DNA from: Anaerovorax odorimutans | GTDB lineage: Bacteria > Bacillota > Clostridia > Peptostreptococcales > JAAYPU01 | Assembly (NCBI GenBank): GCA_016841185.1 | Contig: JAENZQ010000029.1 | Span: forward strand, 1 to 47,724 | DNA length: 47,724 nucleotides | Reading direction: 5' to 3' | In this document: positions 6,808-15,335 of the stretch, one piece after another | How positions within the stretch are numbered: the stretch's first letter is position 1 | How the letters are laid out: each line of letters starts with the position of its first letter | Program-made: the position numbers and the translations under genes | Notes under the pieces: generated by a model | The model's input: the letters and a program-made list of their open reading frames with translations, nothing else | The model's database searches: none | What the model was told of the DNA's origin: nothing

Positions 6808-8565
6808 TTATAATGATGTAAGAATCTCATCCGGAACAATACCGTCATTATTCCATCCAAGAACGGCATAATAGTCATCCAGCATTTTTTCAAATGCTTC
6901 CTGCGGGATTTTTTGTCCTGCTGCCGGTCCTGACTTAAGTGCTTCATTAACAAGCCTCTTTGGCATCGTGTCATCTTTTCTTGTAAAGCCTTCTCTTTGA
7001 TTAAAGGCTCTGGCGATATGGATAACGCGCATTGCAACTTCGTTCATATCATCTTCAGTAAATTCCTTGCCTGTTATCAACGTCATTAATTCAGCCATTC
7101 TATCCATTCCAAGGGGCCAGAAGTCACATAAAATCAAAGAGAATTTAACCGCATTGTATACCGCCAGATCAACGACCATTTTCCCCTTTCCTTCTGCTGT
7201 GTAAGGCGGTATTGAAGCTTCAAACACTTCATCATTTGGTGCATAGGCCCTCATATGGCATGCGCCTCTATCCGATACTGCATAAGCAAGGGACATTCCC
7301 CAAGAACCACGCGGTTCATATTGTGGATATTCCAGTCCTTTAACATGCATTGCGAAATCTTCTCCGCCATATTTTTCTGAGAGTTTTTTAACGCCCAATG
7401 CAAGGTCCGCTCCTATGCCTTCTTTTTTTGCCATAAGTTTAAGATATTCAATGTACTTTTCTTTATCGCCAAATCTGATACCAAAGTCATATATTCCTTT
7501 CTCTGTCATTTCCATTGCATAGATAATGACATCTCCTGCACTGATGGTATCAAGCCCTACATCATCTGCTACCTGATTGGCTTTAACAATAGCTTGCGGA
7601 TCTTCAATCCCGGCATTTGGCCCTGCAACAGCAATACTTTCATACTCAGGCCCTTCACATACTGCATCTCCTATCTTTATGAAATTACCGCATCCAAGAC
7701 CGCAGCTTCCGCATCCTCTTTTCCCTTTTCTGTATTGAAGTAAGACCTCACCATTATACTTCGTCCAGTTTTCATCCGTTGTATCGGAGAAGTTTCTCTT
7801 AGGAAGAATGCCTCCATCATTACACGCCTCTAAGAATGCTGTTGTTCCATCTTCATAAATGAACATATTTTCTTCACTGGTGGTATCTTCTCTGAGAATC
7901 TCACTTAATCGTTTTGTTGTATTTTCTATATCATTTACTTTAACGCCGCCTGTACCAATAATAACAATAGCTTTTACATTTTTACTTCCCATAACCGCGC
8001 CGATACCACCTCTGCCTGCCTGCCTGTAATAGTCAGAATTTATGCACGACATTGTAACAAGGTTTTCTCCAGCCGGCCCTATAGATAGGATAGATGCCTC
8101 TTTGCCATATTCTGCGGATAAAATTGTTTCTGTTTCATGTGAACCCTTCCCCCACAAATCAGAAGCTTCCTTAAATTCTATCTTATCATCTTCTATTAAA
8201 ATATAGCCCGGTTTATCAAGTTTCCCTTCAAACATAACAGCATCATATCCGGCATATTTTATTTTAAGCGCCGAATGTCCGCCAATGGAACAATCAAGGA
8301 TCGTTCCTGTTGCAGGTGATTTTGATGCAATAGCCAGTTTTCCTGAACAGGGAACGGGTGTTCCCGTAAAAGGTCCTGTCATCAATAATAATTTGTTATG
8401 TTCTGAAAAAGGATCTGTCCCCGGTTTTAATTCTTCATACAAGTATTTGATTGCAAGCCCTTTTCCGCCGATGTATTTCTCAGCCCAATCCATGTTTAAA
8501 GGTTCCGTTGAATATGTTTTGTTACTTAAATCGATTCTTAACATTTTATTTTGATATCCTAACAT
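6808..8565 (-). CDS. Aldehyde:ferredoxin oxidoreductase (tungsten family), AOR1
   Basis: A 585-residue AOR-family enzyme (aldehyde + H2O + oxidised ferredoxin to acid + reduced ferredoxin). Visible motifs are LRIDLSNKTYS at the N-terminus, YIGGKGLAIKYLYEEL, TGTILDCSIGGH and GRGGIGAVMGSKNVKAIV for the pterin site. EGPEYE is also present, and a cluster motif C285-x2-C288-x3-C292 in RGCGSCGLGCG has a late Cys in SLILCDFWPLG. The start ATG at 8565 has AAGGAGG 9 nt upstream; an in-frame TTG three codons earlier overlaps that site and is less likely. It is the middle gene of polyferredoxin-AOR1-MoaD under a sigma-54 promoter, next to a GABA-type aminotransferase. Succinate semialdehyde is therefore a reasonable substrate guess. 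It differs clearly from AOR2, so this is not a recent duplication. Confidence 0.93.
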   Translation of the reverse strand: MLGYQNKMLRIDLSNKTYSTEPLNMDWAEKYIGGKGLAIKYLYEELKPGTDPFSEHNKLLLMTGPFTGTPVPCSGKLAIASKSPATGTILDCSIGGHSALKIKYAGYDAVMFEGKLDKPGYILIEDDKIEFKEASDLWGKGSHETETILSAEYGKEASILSIGPAGENLVTMSCINSDYYRQAGRGGIGAVMGSKNVKAIVIIGTGGVKVNDIENTTKRLSEILREDTTSEENMFIYEDGTTAFLEACNDGGILPKRNFSDTTDENWTKYNGEVLLQYRKGKRGCGSCGLGCGNFIKIGDAVCEGPEYESIAVAGPNAGIEDPQAIVKANQVADDVGLDTISAGDVIIYAMEMTEKGIYDFGIRFGDKEKYIEYLKLMAKKEGIGADLALGVKKLSEKYGGEDFAMHVKGLEYPQYEPRGSWGMSLAYAVSDRGACHMRAYAPNDEVFEASIPPYTAEGKGKMVVDLAVYNAVKFSLILCDFWPLGMDRMAELMTLITGKEFTEDDMNEVAMRVIHIARAFNQREGFTRKDDTMPKRLVNEALKSGPAAGQKIPQEAFEKMLDDYYAVLGWNNDGIVPDEILTSL

Positions 8566-8580
8566 TATTCTCAACCTCCT

Positions 8581-8976
8581 TTATACATACTGCAAAGCAC
8601 CATGAGGACACAACTTAACACAATAGGGATCACCATTGCATGTGTCACAGATAATCGCTTTACCTTCTCTTATTGAAATAACATCCTGCGGACATTTTTC
8701 AGCGCAAATACCGCATCCTGTACATTTGTCAAAATCTACAGATACCTTTTCATCTACAGTGATTGCCTCAAAAGGGCATTCTTTTTCACATATGCCGCAT
8801 AATGTGCATATATGTTTTTCAAACTTAAGATCTCCTCCTTTATCATAGTAGGACTCAATAGTAAGTCTTGCTTTGCTTGGTGTATAAGCGCCTTCATGCA
8901 TGCCGGAGCAAGCTTGCATACAGAGCTGACATCCAATGCAGTTCTCTTTCTTGAATTTTAGCCTTTTTACTGCCAT
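8581..8976 (-). CDS. Four-cluster ferredoxin-like protein (4Fe-4S), AOR electron partner
   Basis: This 131-residue protein of the HybA/HycB/DMSO-reductase iron-sulfur subunit type has four Cys groups: CIGCQLCMQAC, CTLCGICEKECP, CTGCGICAEKCP and CDTCNGDPYCVKLCP. It would carry electrons from AOR1 to soluble ferredoxin or another acceptor, in the cytoplasm, since no signal is present. The ATG at 8976 has AAAGGTGG upstream. It is the first gene of the operon, 15 nt from AOR1. A sigma-54 promoter lies about 75-90 nt upstream of the start. Confidence 0.92.
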   Translation of the reverse strand: MAVKRLKFKKENCIGCQLCMQACSGMHEGAYTPSKARLTIESYYDKGGDLKFEKHICTLCGICEKECPFEAITVDEKVSVDFDKCTGCGICAEKCPQDVISIREGKAIICDTCNGDPYCVKLCPHGALQYV

Positions 8977-9049
8977 GTTTCTCCACCTTTCTTGAAATTT
9001 AAAAAATGAAGCATATATATATCAATATACTATAGTGAATTTAAAAAAC

Positions 9050-9067
9050 ATGCAATACTCATTCCAC
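9050..9067 (-). promoter_or_regulatory. Sigma-54 promoter of the ferredoxin-AOR1-MoaD operon
   Basis: Minus strand: TGGAATGAGTATTGCATG, with GG at 9065-9064, exactly 10 nt, then GC at 9053-9052. It fits TGGCAC-N5-TTGCW. The predicted start is near 9040, giving a leader of about 64 nt. Confidence 0.8.
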
Positions 9068-9121
9068 TTTATCCAATCTGTAAAATCCTTTTTAAAGACT
9101 GATTTTTCAACGTTTTATATG

Positions 9122-9155
9122 AAGAACGGTACATTTTCAAAAATGTACCGTTCTT
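9122..9155. terminator. Strong hairpin after the GABA-type aminotransferase
   Basis: A perfect 16-bp inverted repeat (AAGAACGGTACATTTT and its complement) has a very short loop. It lies 50 nt downstream of the aminotransferase stop and upstream of the sigma-54 promoter at 9050. The U-tract on the minus strand is weak, so termination is likely but not certain. Confidence 0.7.
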
Positions 9156-9203
9156 ATTTTTGAGACTTCATCTCATTTAGTGCTCTAAGCCTCTTATTTA
9201 TTT

Positions 9204-10556
9204 TTATTTAATATGTTGGTCAAACGCTTTTTGTAAAATATCAAGGCCTGCATCGATTTGCTCATCTGTTATGACCAAAGGCATCAGGAATCGGATACTG
9301 TTTCCTTTTACACCGGAACTCATAGTTATTAAACCATTTTTAGCTGTCTCGGCTATGATTTTATTGACCTCTTCCTTTGCCGGTGCCTTTGAAGCCTTAT
9401 CCTTAACAAGTTCTATTGCCATCATAGAACCCAGTCCTCTGACATCTCCAACCATTTCATACTTTTCTTTCCACTGGTTGAATCTTTCCATGCATTTCTT
9501 TCCGATTTCATTCGCTCTATCTGCCAGTTTGTCTCTCTGCATAATCTCAATTACTTTTAATGCAGCTGCTGCCGAAACCGGGTTTCCACAGTATGTACCA
9601 CCGATTTCACCAACGCCGGGAGCATCCATTATTTCCGCTTTTGCCGTAACTGAACTGATAGGAAGCCCTCCTGCTATGGATTTAGCACTGGTCATGATAT
9701 CCGGAGCTGCACCTGCTTCTTTCCAGTATTCACTTGCAAACATCTTTCCTGTCCTGCAGTAGCCTGTCTGTACTTCATCGGCTATCAACAGGATACCATA
9801 TTTATTACAGATCTCTCTTACACCTTTAATATATTCAATAGGTGGAATAATAAAGCCGCCTTCTCCCTGAACAGGCTCCATCACAATAGCTGCAACGTTT
9901 TCAGGAGCAGTATACTCAAGGAAGAAATCTTCCAGTTTGTTTAAATAAAATTGAACAGCATCTGCTTCGCTCATTCCGGCTGGTCTTCTGTACATATATG
10001 GAAATTCACATCTGTGGACACCGGGAGCAAATGGTCCCATACCAAATTTATATGGTTTCACTTTAGCCGTCATGGTCATGGTCAAAAGCGTCCTTCCATG
10101 GAAAGCCCCTGTAAACACCACGATATCCGGCCTCTTTGAATATTTCCTCGCTATCTTAACAGCATTCTCTACGGCTTCTGCCCCACTGTTAATAAACATG
10201 GTTTTTTTAGGCCCCTCAATGGGTACAAGCTCGTTGAGTTTTCCTGCAAGCTCTATATATTCAGGATAATGTACAACATTGATACTCGTGTGGAAATATT
10301 TTTCACATTGTGCCTTAGCAGCTTCTACAACTTCCGGATGGGAATATCCGATATTTAATACACCTATTCCGCCTACCCAATCCATGAAGATGTTTCCATC
10401 AAGGTCTTCAAACATAGCACCTTCGCCACGTTTAATAACGCAAGGCGCAGAACATCCGACACCACCGGGAATAGCGGTTTTCCTTTTGTCAATGACTTCC
10501 TTGGATTTTGGTCCCGGAAGTGCTGTTATGATTTTAGGAAGGGATTTTCCTAACAT
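9204..10556 (-). CDS. gabT: 4-aminobutyrate-type class III aminotransferase (GabT-like)
   Basis: This 450-residue PLP aminotransferase probably converts GABA (or 5-aminovalerate) plus 2-oxoglutarate to the semialdehyde plus glutamate. The evidence is KRKTAIPGGVGCSAPCVI at the N-terminus, the FMDWVGGIGVLNIGYSHP block, MFINSGAEAVENAVKIAR, FTGAFHGRTLL, IVMEPVQGEGGFI, IADEVQTGYCRTG, PLP lysine K292 in TSAKSIAGGLP, and TYCGNPVSAAAAL. Length and motifs match GabT. The start is ATG 10556 with GGAGG 7 nt upstream. A longer frame from 10622 is excluded because it begins inside the -12 region of the sigma-54 promoter. It stands alone between two strong hairpin/promoter units. Beta-alanine or ornithine-type substrates remain possible. 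Confidence 0.9.
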   Translation of the reverse strand: MLGKSLPKIITALPGPKSKEVIDKRKTAIPGGVGCSAPCVIKRGEGAMFEDLDGNIFMDWVGGIGVLNIGYSHPEVVEAAKAQCEKYFHTSINVVHYPEYIELAGKLNELVPIEGPKKTMFINSGAEAVENAVKIARKYSKRPDIVVFTGAFHGRTLLTMTMTAKVKPYKFGMGPFAPGVHRCEFPYMYRRPAGMSEADAVQFYLNKLEDFFLEYTAPENVAAIVMEPVQGEGGFIIPPIEYIKGVREICNKYGILLIADEVQTGYCRTGKMFASEYWKEAGAAPDIMTSAKSIAGGLPISSVTAKAEIMDAPGVGEIGGTYCGNPVSAAAALKVIEIMQRDKLADRANEIGKKCMERFNQWKEKYEMVGDVRGLGSMMAIELVKDKASKAPAKEEVNKIIAETAKNGLITMSSGVKGNSIRFLMPLVITDEQIDAGLDILQKAFDQHIK

Positions 10557-10616
10557 TTTTCTTCCTCCTTTTAGAATATTATTTTTGTAAAGGTTTTCTC
10601 TTCTATGCAAATTATT

Positions 10617-10634
10617 ATGCAAATTCTGTGCCTA
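10617..10634 (-). promoter_or_regulatory. Sigma-54 promoter of gabT
   Basis: Minus strand: TAGGCACAGAATTTGCATA, with GG at 10632-10631, exactly 10 nt, then GC at 10620-10619. GGCAC and TTTGCA are near-ideal. Transcription near 10607 gives a leader of about 50 nt and fixes the gabT start at 10556. Confidence 0.88.
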
Positions 10635-11057
10635 CGGTATTATCATTTTAAACAAAATTAATAAGCATGTCTGAAAATCTTTAAATTTCAATTCTAATTC
10701 TGCTTTTCTGACAATAATACCAGGTTTTATCAAAGAAACCTTTTCCAATCAAGTTAATAAAATTGTATTGTATATTTTACAGTTATTATATATCATAATT
10801 TAAATTGAGTCGATTACGTTTTAGAAAAAATAGAATTTCTACGAAAAATGTTCACATTGATTCTAAAATTTACAGAATAGTATAATTTCATCTTCAAGAA
10901 ATATGTCTTAATATTGATATTATTTTTGATTCCTATATATTTCTTCTTAATATAATTTAAAAAATGATTCTATTAATCATAATGCCTTCAAGTTCAAAAT
11001 GATTAAAATTTCAACAATATTTAGACAATTAAAGTTTTTGCACCAATCCGCCATTTT
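10635..11057. other. AT-rich divergent intergenic region between two sigma-54 promoters
   Basis: There is no gene here. Two inverted repeats could be activator sites. One is ATGATT / AATCAT around CTATT at 10964-10980, about 80 nt before the transporter promoter. The other is TGTCTGAAAA / TTTTCTGACA at 10668-10677 and 10704-10713, about 40-80 nt behind the gabT promoter. Neither is proven. Confidence 0.4.
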
Positions 11058-11075
11058 ATGGTATGTATTTTGCAT
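11058..11075 (+). promoter_or_regulatory. Sigma-54 promoter of the NhaC-family transporter
   Basis: ATGGTATGTATTTTGCAT has GG at 11060-11061, exactly 10 nt, then GC at 11072-11073. Predicted start is near 11085, 86 nt before the ATG. Confidence 0.85.
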
Positions 11076-11170
11076 TCTTGATGATTGAGAAATTATTTTC
11101 ACTAATTAAAAATAGTACAGAGGGAGGGTAGATATTTTATTTTTTAAAATTTTAAAGGAGGTTTAAGTTT

Positions 11171-12691
11171 ATGTCTAATAGTATAAGTGATACTAACACT
11201 ACCAGCATGAAAAATCATGCAATATTTTACGGTATTGTCGCTCTTGTTTTTATTTTTGTTCTTCTGGTGTTTCCTGAAGATCCTGCTGATTTTGGTCCTT
11301 TGACCATGATACCGGCAGCATTTTTACTATTATATGTTTTTACCACAAAAAGAATTCTTGAGGCACTTTTCGTTTCTTCCATATTAGGATATGTTGCTGT
11401 CTATAAAGCCGGCTTCTTATATCCTTTTAACGACATGCTTCTGGAAACCATGATGGATGGCGATGTTGCATGGCTGTTCATCGTCTGCGGTTTAATGGGC
11501 AGTATCATCGCTTTGATAGAAAAAGTGGGCGGTGCTTTTGCATTTGGAGAATGGGTAGCAAAACGGGCCACAACTAAGAAAAGTGCATGTATCTGGACAT
11601 GGATCCTTGGCTGTGTTATTTTTATTGATGATTATCTTAATTCTCTTACTGTGGGATCCTGTATGGCACCGGTAACGGATAAATACAAGATTTCCAGGGA
11701 ATTTCTTTCGTATATAACAGACTCTACGGCAGCACCTGTCTGTGTCCTGCTTCCCGTATCCACATGGGCTGCATTTATCGGAAGCTTGCTGGAGCAGAAC
11801 GGACTTGCCGGTGAAGGGGAAGGTATTGCCTGGTTTATCCGCTCCATTCCCTTTAATTTCTATGGCTGGTTTGCCGCATTATTAGTGCCATTGGTCGTGT
11901 TGGGAATCGTCCCGATATTCGGACCAATGAAAAAAGCAGAACAAAGAGCTCAGGAAACAGGTGTTTTGGCGCCTGAAGGTTCTGAGAAAATCGATATCAG
12001 AGGCGGAAAAGCCGTAGAAGCACATGAAGGCGCAAAAGTAATGAACTTTATACTGCCTATACTGGTTATGATATACGCCTCCATGGCAGCAGGATACGGC
12101 AGCCTGAATGTATTCAGTATAGATGCGCTGATGAGTCTTGACCTGCAGCTTGGTGTATTGATTACTGTTGTTTTTATGTTTTTCCTTTATATTCCCCAAA
12201 AGCTTATTGATCCCGAAGAATTTGCCGATACAGTAATGGACGGTATTAAAAATATGCTGATGCCGTTGATCATGGTTGTGCTGGCCTATTCCTTCGGAAG
12301 CGCTTCCGAAGAAGTCGGCTTCATACAGTACTGTATAGACCTGGCAATGGCAAATGTATCACCTCAAATGCTGCCGATTACGGTATTTATTGTATTTGGT
12401 ATCACCGAATTTATCATGGGCTTAAGCTGGGGTATGTATATCGTTGCAATTCCTATTGTACTGCCTCTTGCTGCGGCTATGGATGTAAATCCGGCCATCG
12501 TCATCGGTGCCGTTACTTCCGCAGGAGTGTTCGGAAGTCATGTTTGCTTCTACTCAGATGCAACCATCCTGACCTCTGCAGCCACCGGCTGTAACAACTT
12601 CCGGCATGCCATTACTCAGGCGCCATTTGGACTGGTTGCTGCAGCCATCGCAGCCATCGGTTTCCTGATCACCGGATTTATGTTCGTATAA
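11171..12691 (+). CDS. NhaC-family Na+/H+ antiporter-like transporter
   Basis: A 506-residue polytopic membrane protein with roughly 11-13 hydrophobic helices and the NhaC/ion-transporter superfamily core. IDDYLNSLTVGSCMAPVTDKYKIS (residues about 155-178) holds the conserved acidic pair in a helix break. Other family blocks are DSTAAPVCVLLPVSTWAAFIG and, near the C-terminus, GVFGSHVCFYSDATILTSAATGC. The ATG follows AAAGGAGG by 9 nt. It has its own sigma-54 promoter and is divergent from gabT, so its expression is tied to amine catabolism. That context suggests either Na+/H+ or Na+-coupled uptake/exchange of the amine or amino acid itself. The transported solute cannot be read from the sequence. 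A bidirectional terminator follows. Confidence 0.88.
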   Translation: MSNSISDTNTTSMKNHAIFYGIVALVFIFVLLVFPEDPADFGPLTMIPAAFLLLYVFTTKRILEALFVSSILGYVAVYKAGFLYPFNDMLLETMMDGDVAWLFIVCGLMGSIIALIEKVGGAFAFGEWVAKRATTKKSACIWTWILGCVIFIDDYLNSLTVGSCMAPVTDKYKISREFLSYITDSTAAPVCVLLPVSTWAAFIGSLLEQNGLAGEGEGIAWFIRSIPFNFYGWFAALLVPLVVLGIVPIFGPMKKAEQRAQETGVLAPEGSEKIDIRGGKAVEAHEGAKVMNFILPILVMIYASMAAGYGSLNVFSIDALMSLDLQLGVLITVVFMFFLYIPQKLIDPEEFADTVMDGIKNMLMPLIMVVLAYSFGSASEEVGFIQYCIDLAMANVSPQMLPITVFIVFGITEFIMGLSWGMYIVAIPIVLPLAAAMDVNPAIVIGAVTSAGVFGSHVCFYSDATILTSAATGCNNFRHAITQAPFGLVAAAIAAIGFLITGFMFV

Positions 12692-12705
12692 ATTATTTAA
12701 ATATT

Positions 12706-12736
12706 AAAAAACCGGATTCGTCGAATCCGGTTTTTT
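12706..12736. terminator. Bidirectional Rho-independent terminator
   Basis: A 14-bp stem, AAAAAACCGGATTC and complement around GTC, ends in a T-run. It lies between the convergent transporter (+) and sigma-54 activator (-). Confidence 0.93.
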
Positions 12737-12757
12737 TAGTATAAACGAGGTTAGTGA

Positions 12758-14557
12758 TTAGCTTATTTCCAACTCGGAAAGCTTTCTGTAAAGAGTCGCT
12801 CTGCTTACGCCTAAATCCTCGGCAATTTTTAATTTAGCATTTTGTGTATTTCCGTATTCTTTCAGCTTTTTCAAAAGCAGCTCTTTTTCAAAGAGTTTTA
12901 CCTGTTCATTCAGAGGCAGTCCATTATCGATAACCGTGGTCGCCACATGATCTTTTCTTAAAAGTCTTGAAGGTACTGCATCAACACCTATTTTATCTCC
13001 AAAAGTCATATTGACCCCGTATTCTACAGCATTTTCAAGTTCTCTTACATTTCCCGGCCATTCATAATTATAATATATCTTTACAGTTTCCTCAGCAAAA
13101 TCATTAATACTTTTATTCATAAAAATATTGTATTTTTTCAGAAAGTGCTGCATAAGAAGAATAATATCTTCTTTTCTTGATCTCAGAGGCGGAATATTTA
13201 AAGGAATAACACTCAATCTGTAATAAAGATCCTCTCTGAATTTTCCTTCAGCGATCATTTCCTCCAGATCTCTGTTGGTAGCGGCAATAACTCTTACATC
13301 TACAATAACGGTCCTGTTTCCGCCGACCCTTTCAAATCTCATATTCTGAAGAACATGTAATAATTTTACCTGTAAATGGAGCGGCATATCTCCTATTTCA
13401 TCTAAAAAAATAGTACCGCCATTGGCAAGTTCAAACTTTCCTATTTTCCCTTTTTCATTAGCACCTGTGAAAGCACCTTTTTCATACCCAAAAAGCTCAC
13501 TTTCAAGTAAATTCTCCGGGATAGCACCACAATTCACCGTTACAAAGGGACCTTTTGATCTGGAACTTGCATAGTGGATCGCTTTTGCAAACATTTCCTT
13601 GCCGGTGCCGCTTTCTCCTGTAACAAGCACCGTCGAGCTTCCTCTTGATATTAAGAGTGCTTGATTTTTGATTTTTCGGATTTCTTCACTTTCTCCTATA
13701 ATATCATCAAATGTATACTTCATTGTTCTTTGGCTCATGTTATAAACAAGTTTTTGAGCTTCCTCAATATCTCTGAAGGAAATGACCGCTCCTGATATCT
13801 GAGAGAGATTTATAATCGGTTTTACCGTTACAATAAAATGAAACTTCCCTTTGGGAGTGTTATAAATTTCTTCATTATCCGTATACCCTTTTCCTGTTTT
13901 TAAAACATCAAGGGCCACCGCTCCTGGCATGAATACACCGATATGCTTTTTAATGATCTCATCTTTGGGCAATTGAAGCAGCACTTCCGCCGCAGAATTG
14001 CAATGGTTGATGTACCCCTGTCTATCCAATCCGAGAATACCTTCATGTACCGTTTCGAGTATCGCTGCAATCTCTTCTCTGTTTATTTTTACTTTTTCGT
14101 ACATTTCTTCCGAAACTGCTTTAGATGCTAATAAATCCGCCATTTTTTCAACAAAGCAGATCATGCTTTTCTTCTTATTAATCAGAATTTTCCTTTGATC
14201 CTCGTTAAAAGCAACCAGTCCGATAATTCCAATCATTTCTTCATCTACTTTAATGGGCGTACAAACTTCCGACAATTCAACTATTTCTCCTTGAACGCTT
14301 GAGGAACCATAGCTCTCATCATGTGCCGCATCTTCTACAAACTCCGTTACACCGCTCCTCATGACTCTTGCATAAAGATAATTTCCGTTTAATTGTCCAA
14401 ATTCTTCCTTGGCGCCAATCCTTCTCCTATAGGCACCTGTCCCTCCTACAATGGTTAAATCCTGATCTACGATCTCTGTTTCCACACCTATGGCCAGTGC
14501 AATCGCCTCAGCCACCTGCTGGACAGCATCAGAAATCTTTAATAATCTTGATGACAT
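12758..14557 (-). CDS. Sigma-54-dependent transcriptional activator (GAF-PAS-AAA+-Fis HTH)
   Basis: This 599-residue enhancer-binding protein has an N-terminal GAF-like sensory half (residues about 1-140), then a PAS domain (about 160-270, EGILGLDRQGYINHCNSAAEVL). The AAA+ domain has Walker A GESGTGKE with K320, the sigma-54 contact loop GAFTGA at 361-366, and Walker B GTIFLDEIGD. The C-terminal Fis-type helix-turn-helix is KIAEDLGVSRATLYRKL. There is no receiver domain, so it probably senses a small molecule rather than a kinase. The ATG at 14557 follows GGAGG. Exact sigma-54 promoters in front of the transporter, gabT and AOR1 operons make this gene their natural activator. Its own promoter is probably an extended -10 (TGATATAAT) near 14590. 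Confidence 0.95.
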   Translation of the reverse strand: MSSRLLKISDAVQQVAEAIALAIGVETEIVDQDLTIVGGTGAYRRRIGAKEEFGQLNGNYLYARVMRSGVTEFVEDAAHDESYGSSSVQGEIVELSEVCTPIKVDEEMIGIIGLVAFNEDQRKILINKKKSMICFVEKMADLLASKAVSEEMYEKVKINREEIAAILETVHEGILGLDRQGYINHCNSAAEVLLQLPKDEIIKKHIGVFMPGAVALDVLKTGKGYTDNEEIYNTPKGKFHFIVTVKPIINLSQISGAVISFRDIEEAQKLVYNMSQRTMKYTFDDIIGESEEIRKIKNQALLISRGSSTVLVTGESGTGKEMFAKAIHYASSRSKGPFVTVNCGAIPENLLESELFGYEKGAFTGANEKGKIGKFELANGGTIFLDEIGDMPLHLQVKLLHVLQNMRFERVGGNRTVIVDVRVIAATNRDLEEMIAEGKFREDLYYRLSVIPLNIPPLRSRKEDIILLMQHFLKKYNIFMNKSINDFAEETVKIYYNYEWPGNVRELENAVEYGVNMTFGDKIGVDAVPSRLLRKDHVATTVIDNGLPLNEQVKLFEKELLLKKLKEYGNTQNAKLKIAEDLGVSRATLYRKLSELEIS

Positions 14558-14622
14558 GATATCCTCCGATATAATAATTCTTAATTATTCTTATTATATC
14601 AACAAATTATAAAAAATGAAAC

Positions 14623-14644
14623 AAATTTCTCAGAGGAGAGATTT
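14623..14644 (-). terminator. Weak hairpin between the activator gene and pyrE
   Basis: Inverted repeat AAATCTCTC / GAGAAATTT around CTCT, followed on the minus strand by GTTTCATTTTTT. It probably ends the pyr operon downstream of pyrE. Confidence 0.5.
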
Positions 14645-14680
14645 ATAATTTAACTTCTAATATCTGCTAATATAATATTC

Positions 14681-15259
14681 TCATCTGAAACTTCTGCTTC
14701 CAGGCTTTATAAGCGGGATCGACCCTTGTTGACATATTGGGCAATTAAAAGGGTCATAAGTTTCTATTTTTAAATCAATTGCCGAATAAACAGGAATACC
14801 AAGCCGGCTACCCGAAGCCATTCTATTGACCATACAGGCGGCGCCTATCACTTTTCCCCCAAGCACTTCTACAGCTTTTTTGACTTCTAATGTGGATTTT
14901 CCCGTGGTAATAACATCTTCGGCAATCAGAACACCAGCGTCTTCTTCGATCTGAAAACCCCGTCTGAATTCCATCTCTCCGTTGACTCTTTCAGTGAAAA
15001 CAGCTTCTTTTTTCATTTGCCTTCCTAATTCATATGATACAATAACACCGCCCATAGCAGGCCCGACAATAATATCAAATTCCAGCTCTTTGCATTGCTC
15101 GGAAACAAATTTTAATATTTCTTCAGCATAATCAGGAAATCTTAATACTTTTGCACACTGTACATAAGCATTGCTGTGCCTTCCTGACGTCAGCAAAAAA
15201 TGCCCTGTCAGTAACGCTTCTGTTTTTTTAAGTATTTGTAACACTCTTTCTCTCTGCAT
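14681..15259 (-). CDS. pyrE: Orotate phosphoribosyltransferase
   Basis: A 192-residue enzyme forms orotidine 5'-phosphate from orotate and PRPP. It has FLLTSGRHSNAYVQCAKVL near the N-terminus and the PRPP-binding motif VLIAEDVITTGKS in the second half. GPAMGGVIVSYELGRQM lies between. Length is normal for the bacterial enzyme. The ATG has a GGAGG-type site upstream. It is the last gene of pyrB-F-K-D-carA-carB-pyrE, 76 nt after carB. Confidence 0.95.
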   Translation of the reverse strand: MQRERVLQILKKTEALLTGHFLLTSGRHSNAYVQCAKVLRFPDYAEEILKFVSEQCKELEFDIIVGPAMGGVIVSYELGRQMKKEAVFTERVNGEMEFRRGFQIEEDAGVLIAEDVITTGKSTLEVKKAVEVLGGKVIGAACMVNRMASGSRLGIPVYSAIDLKIETYDPFNCPICQQGSIPLIKPGSRSFR

Positions 15260-15335
15260 AAAATTCCTCCTGTATTTTTATAATAGAGTTTTAAGGCTCT
15301 TATCTTCTTTCTCTTTTCCTTGTTTATTCTCCGGT

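Noticed and set aside
9271-9762. Long plus-strand frame (163 codons) opposite gabT
   Set aside because: It lies fully antisense to a well-supported aminotransferase, has no ribosome site and no recognisable domain.
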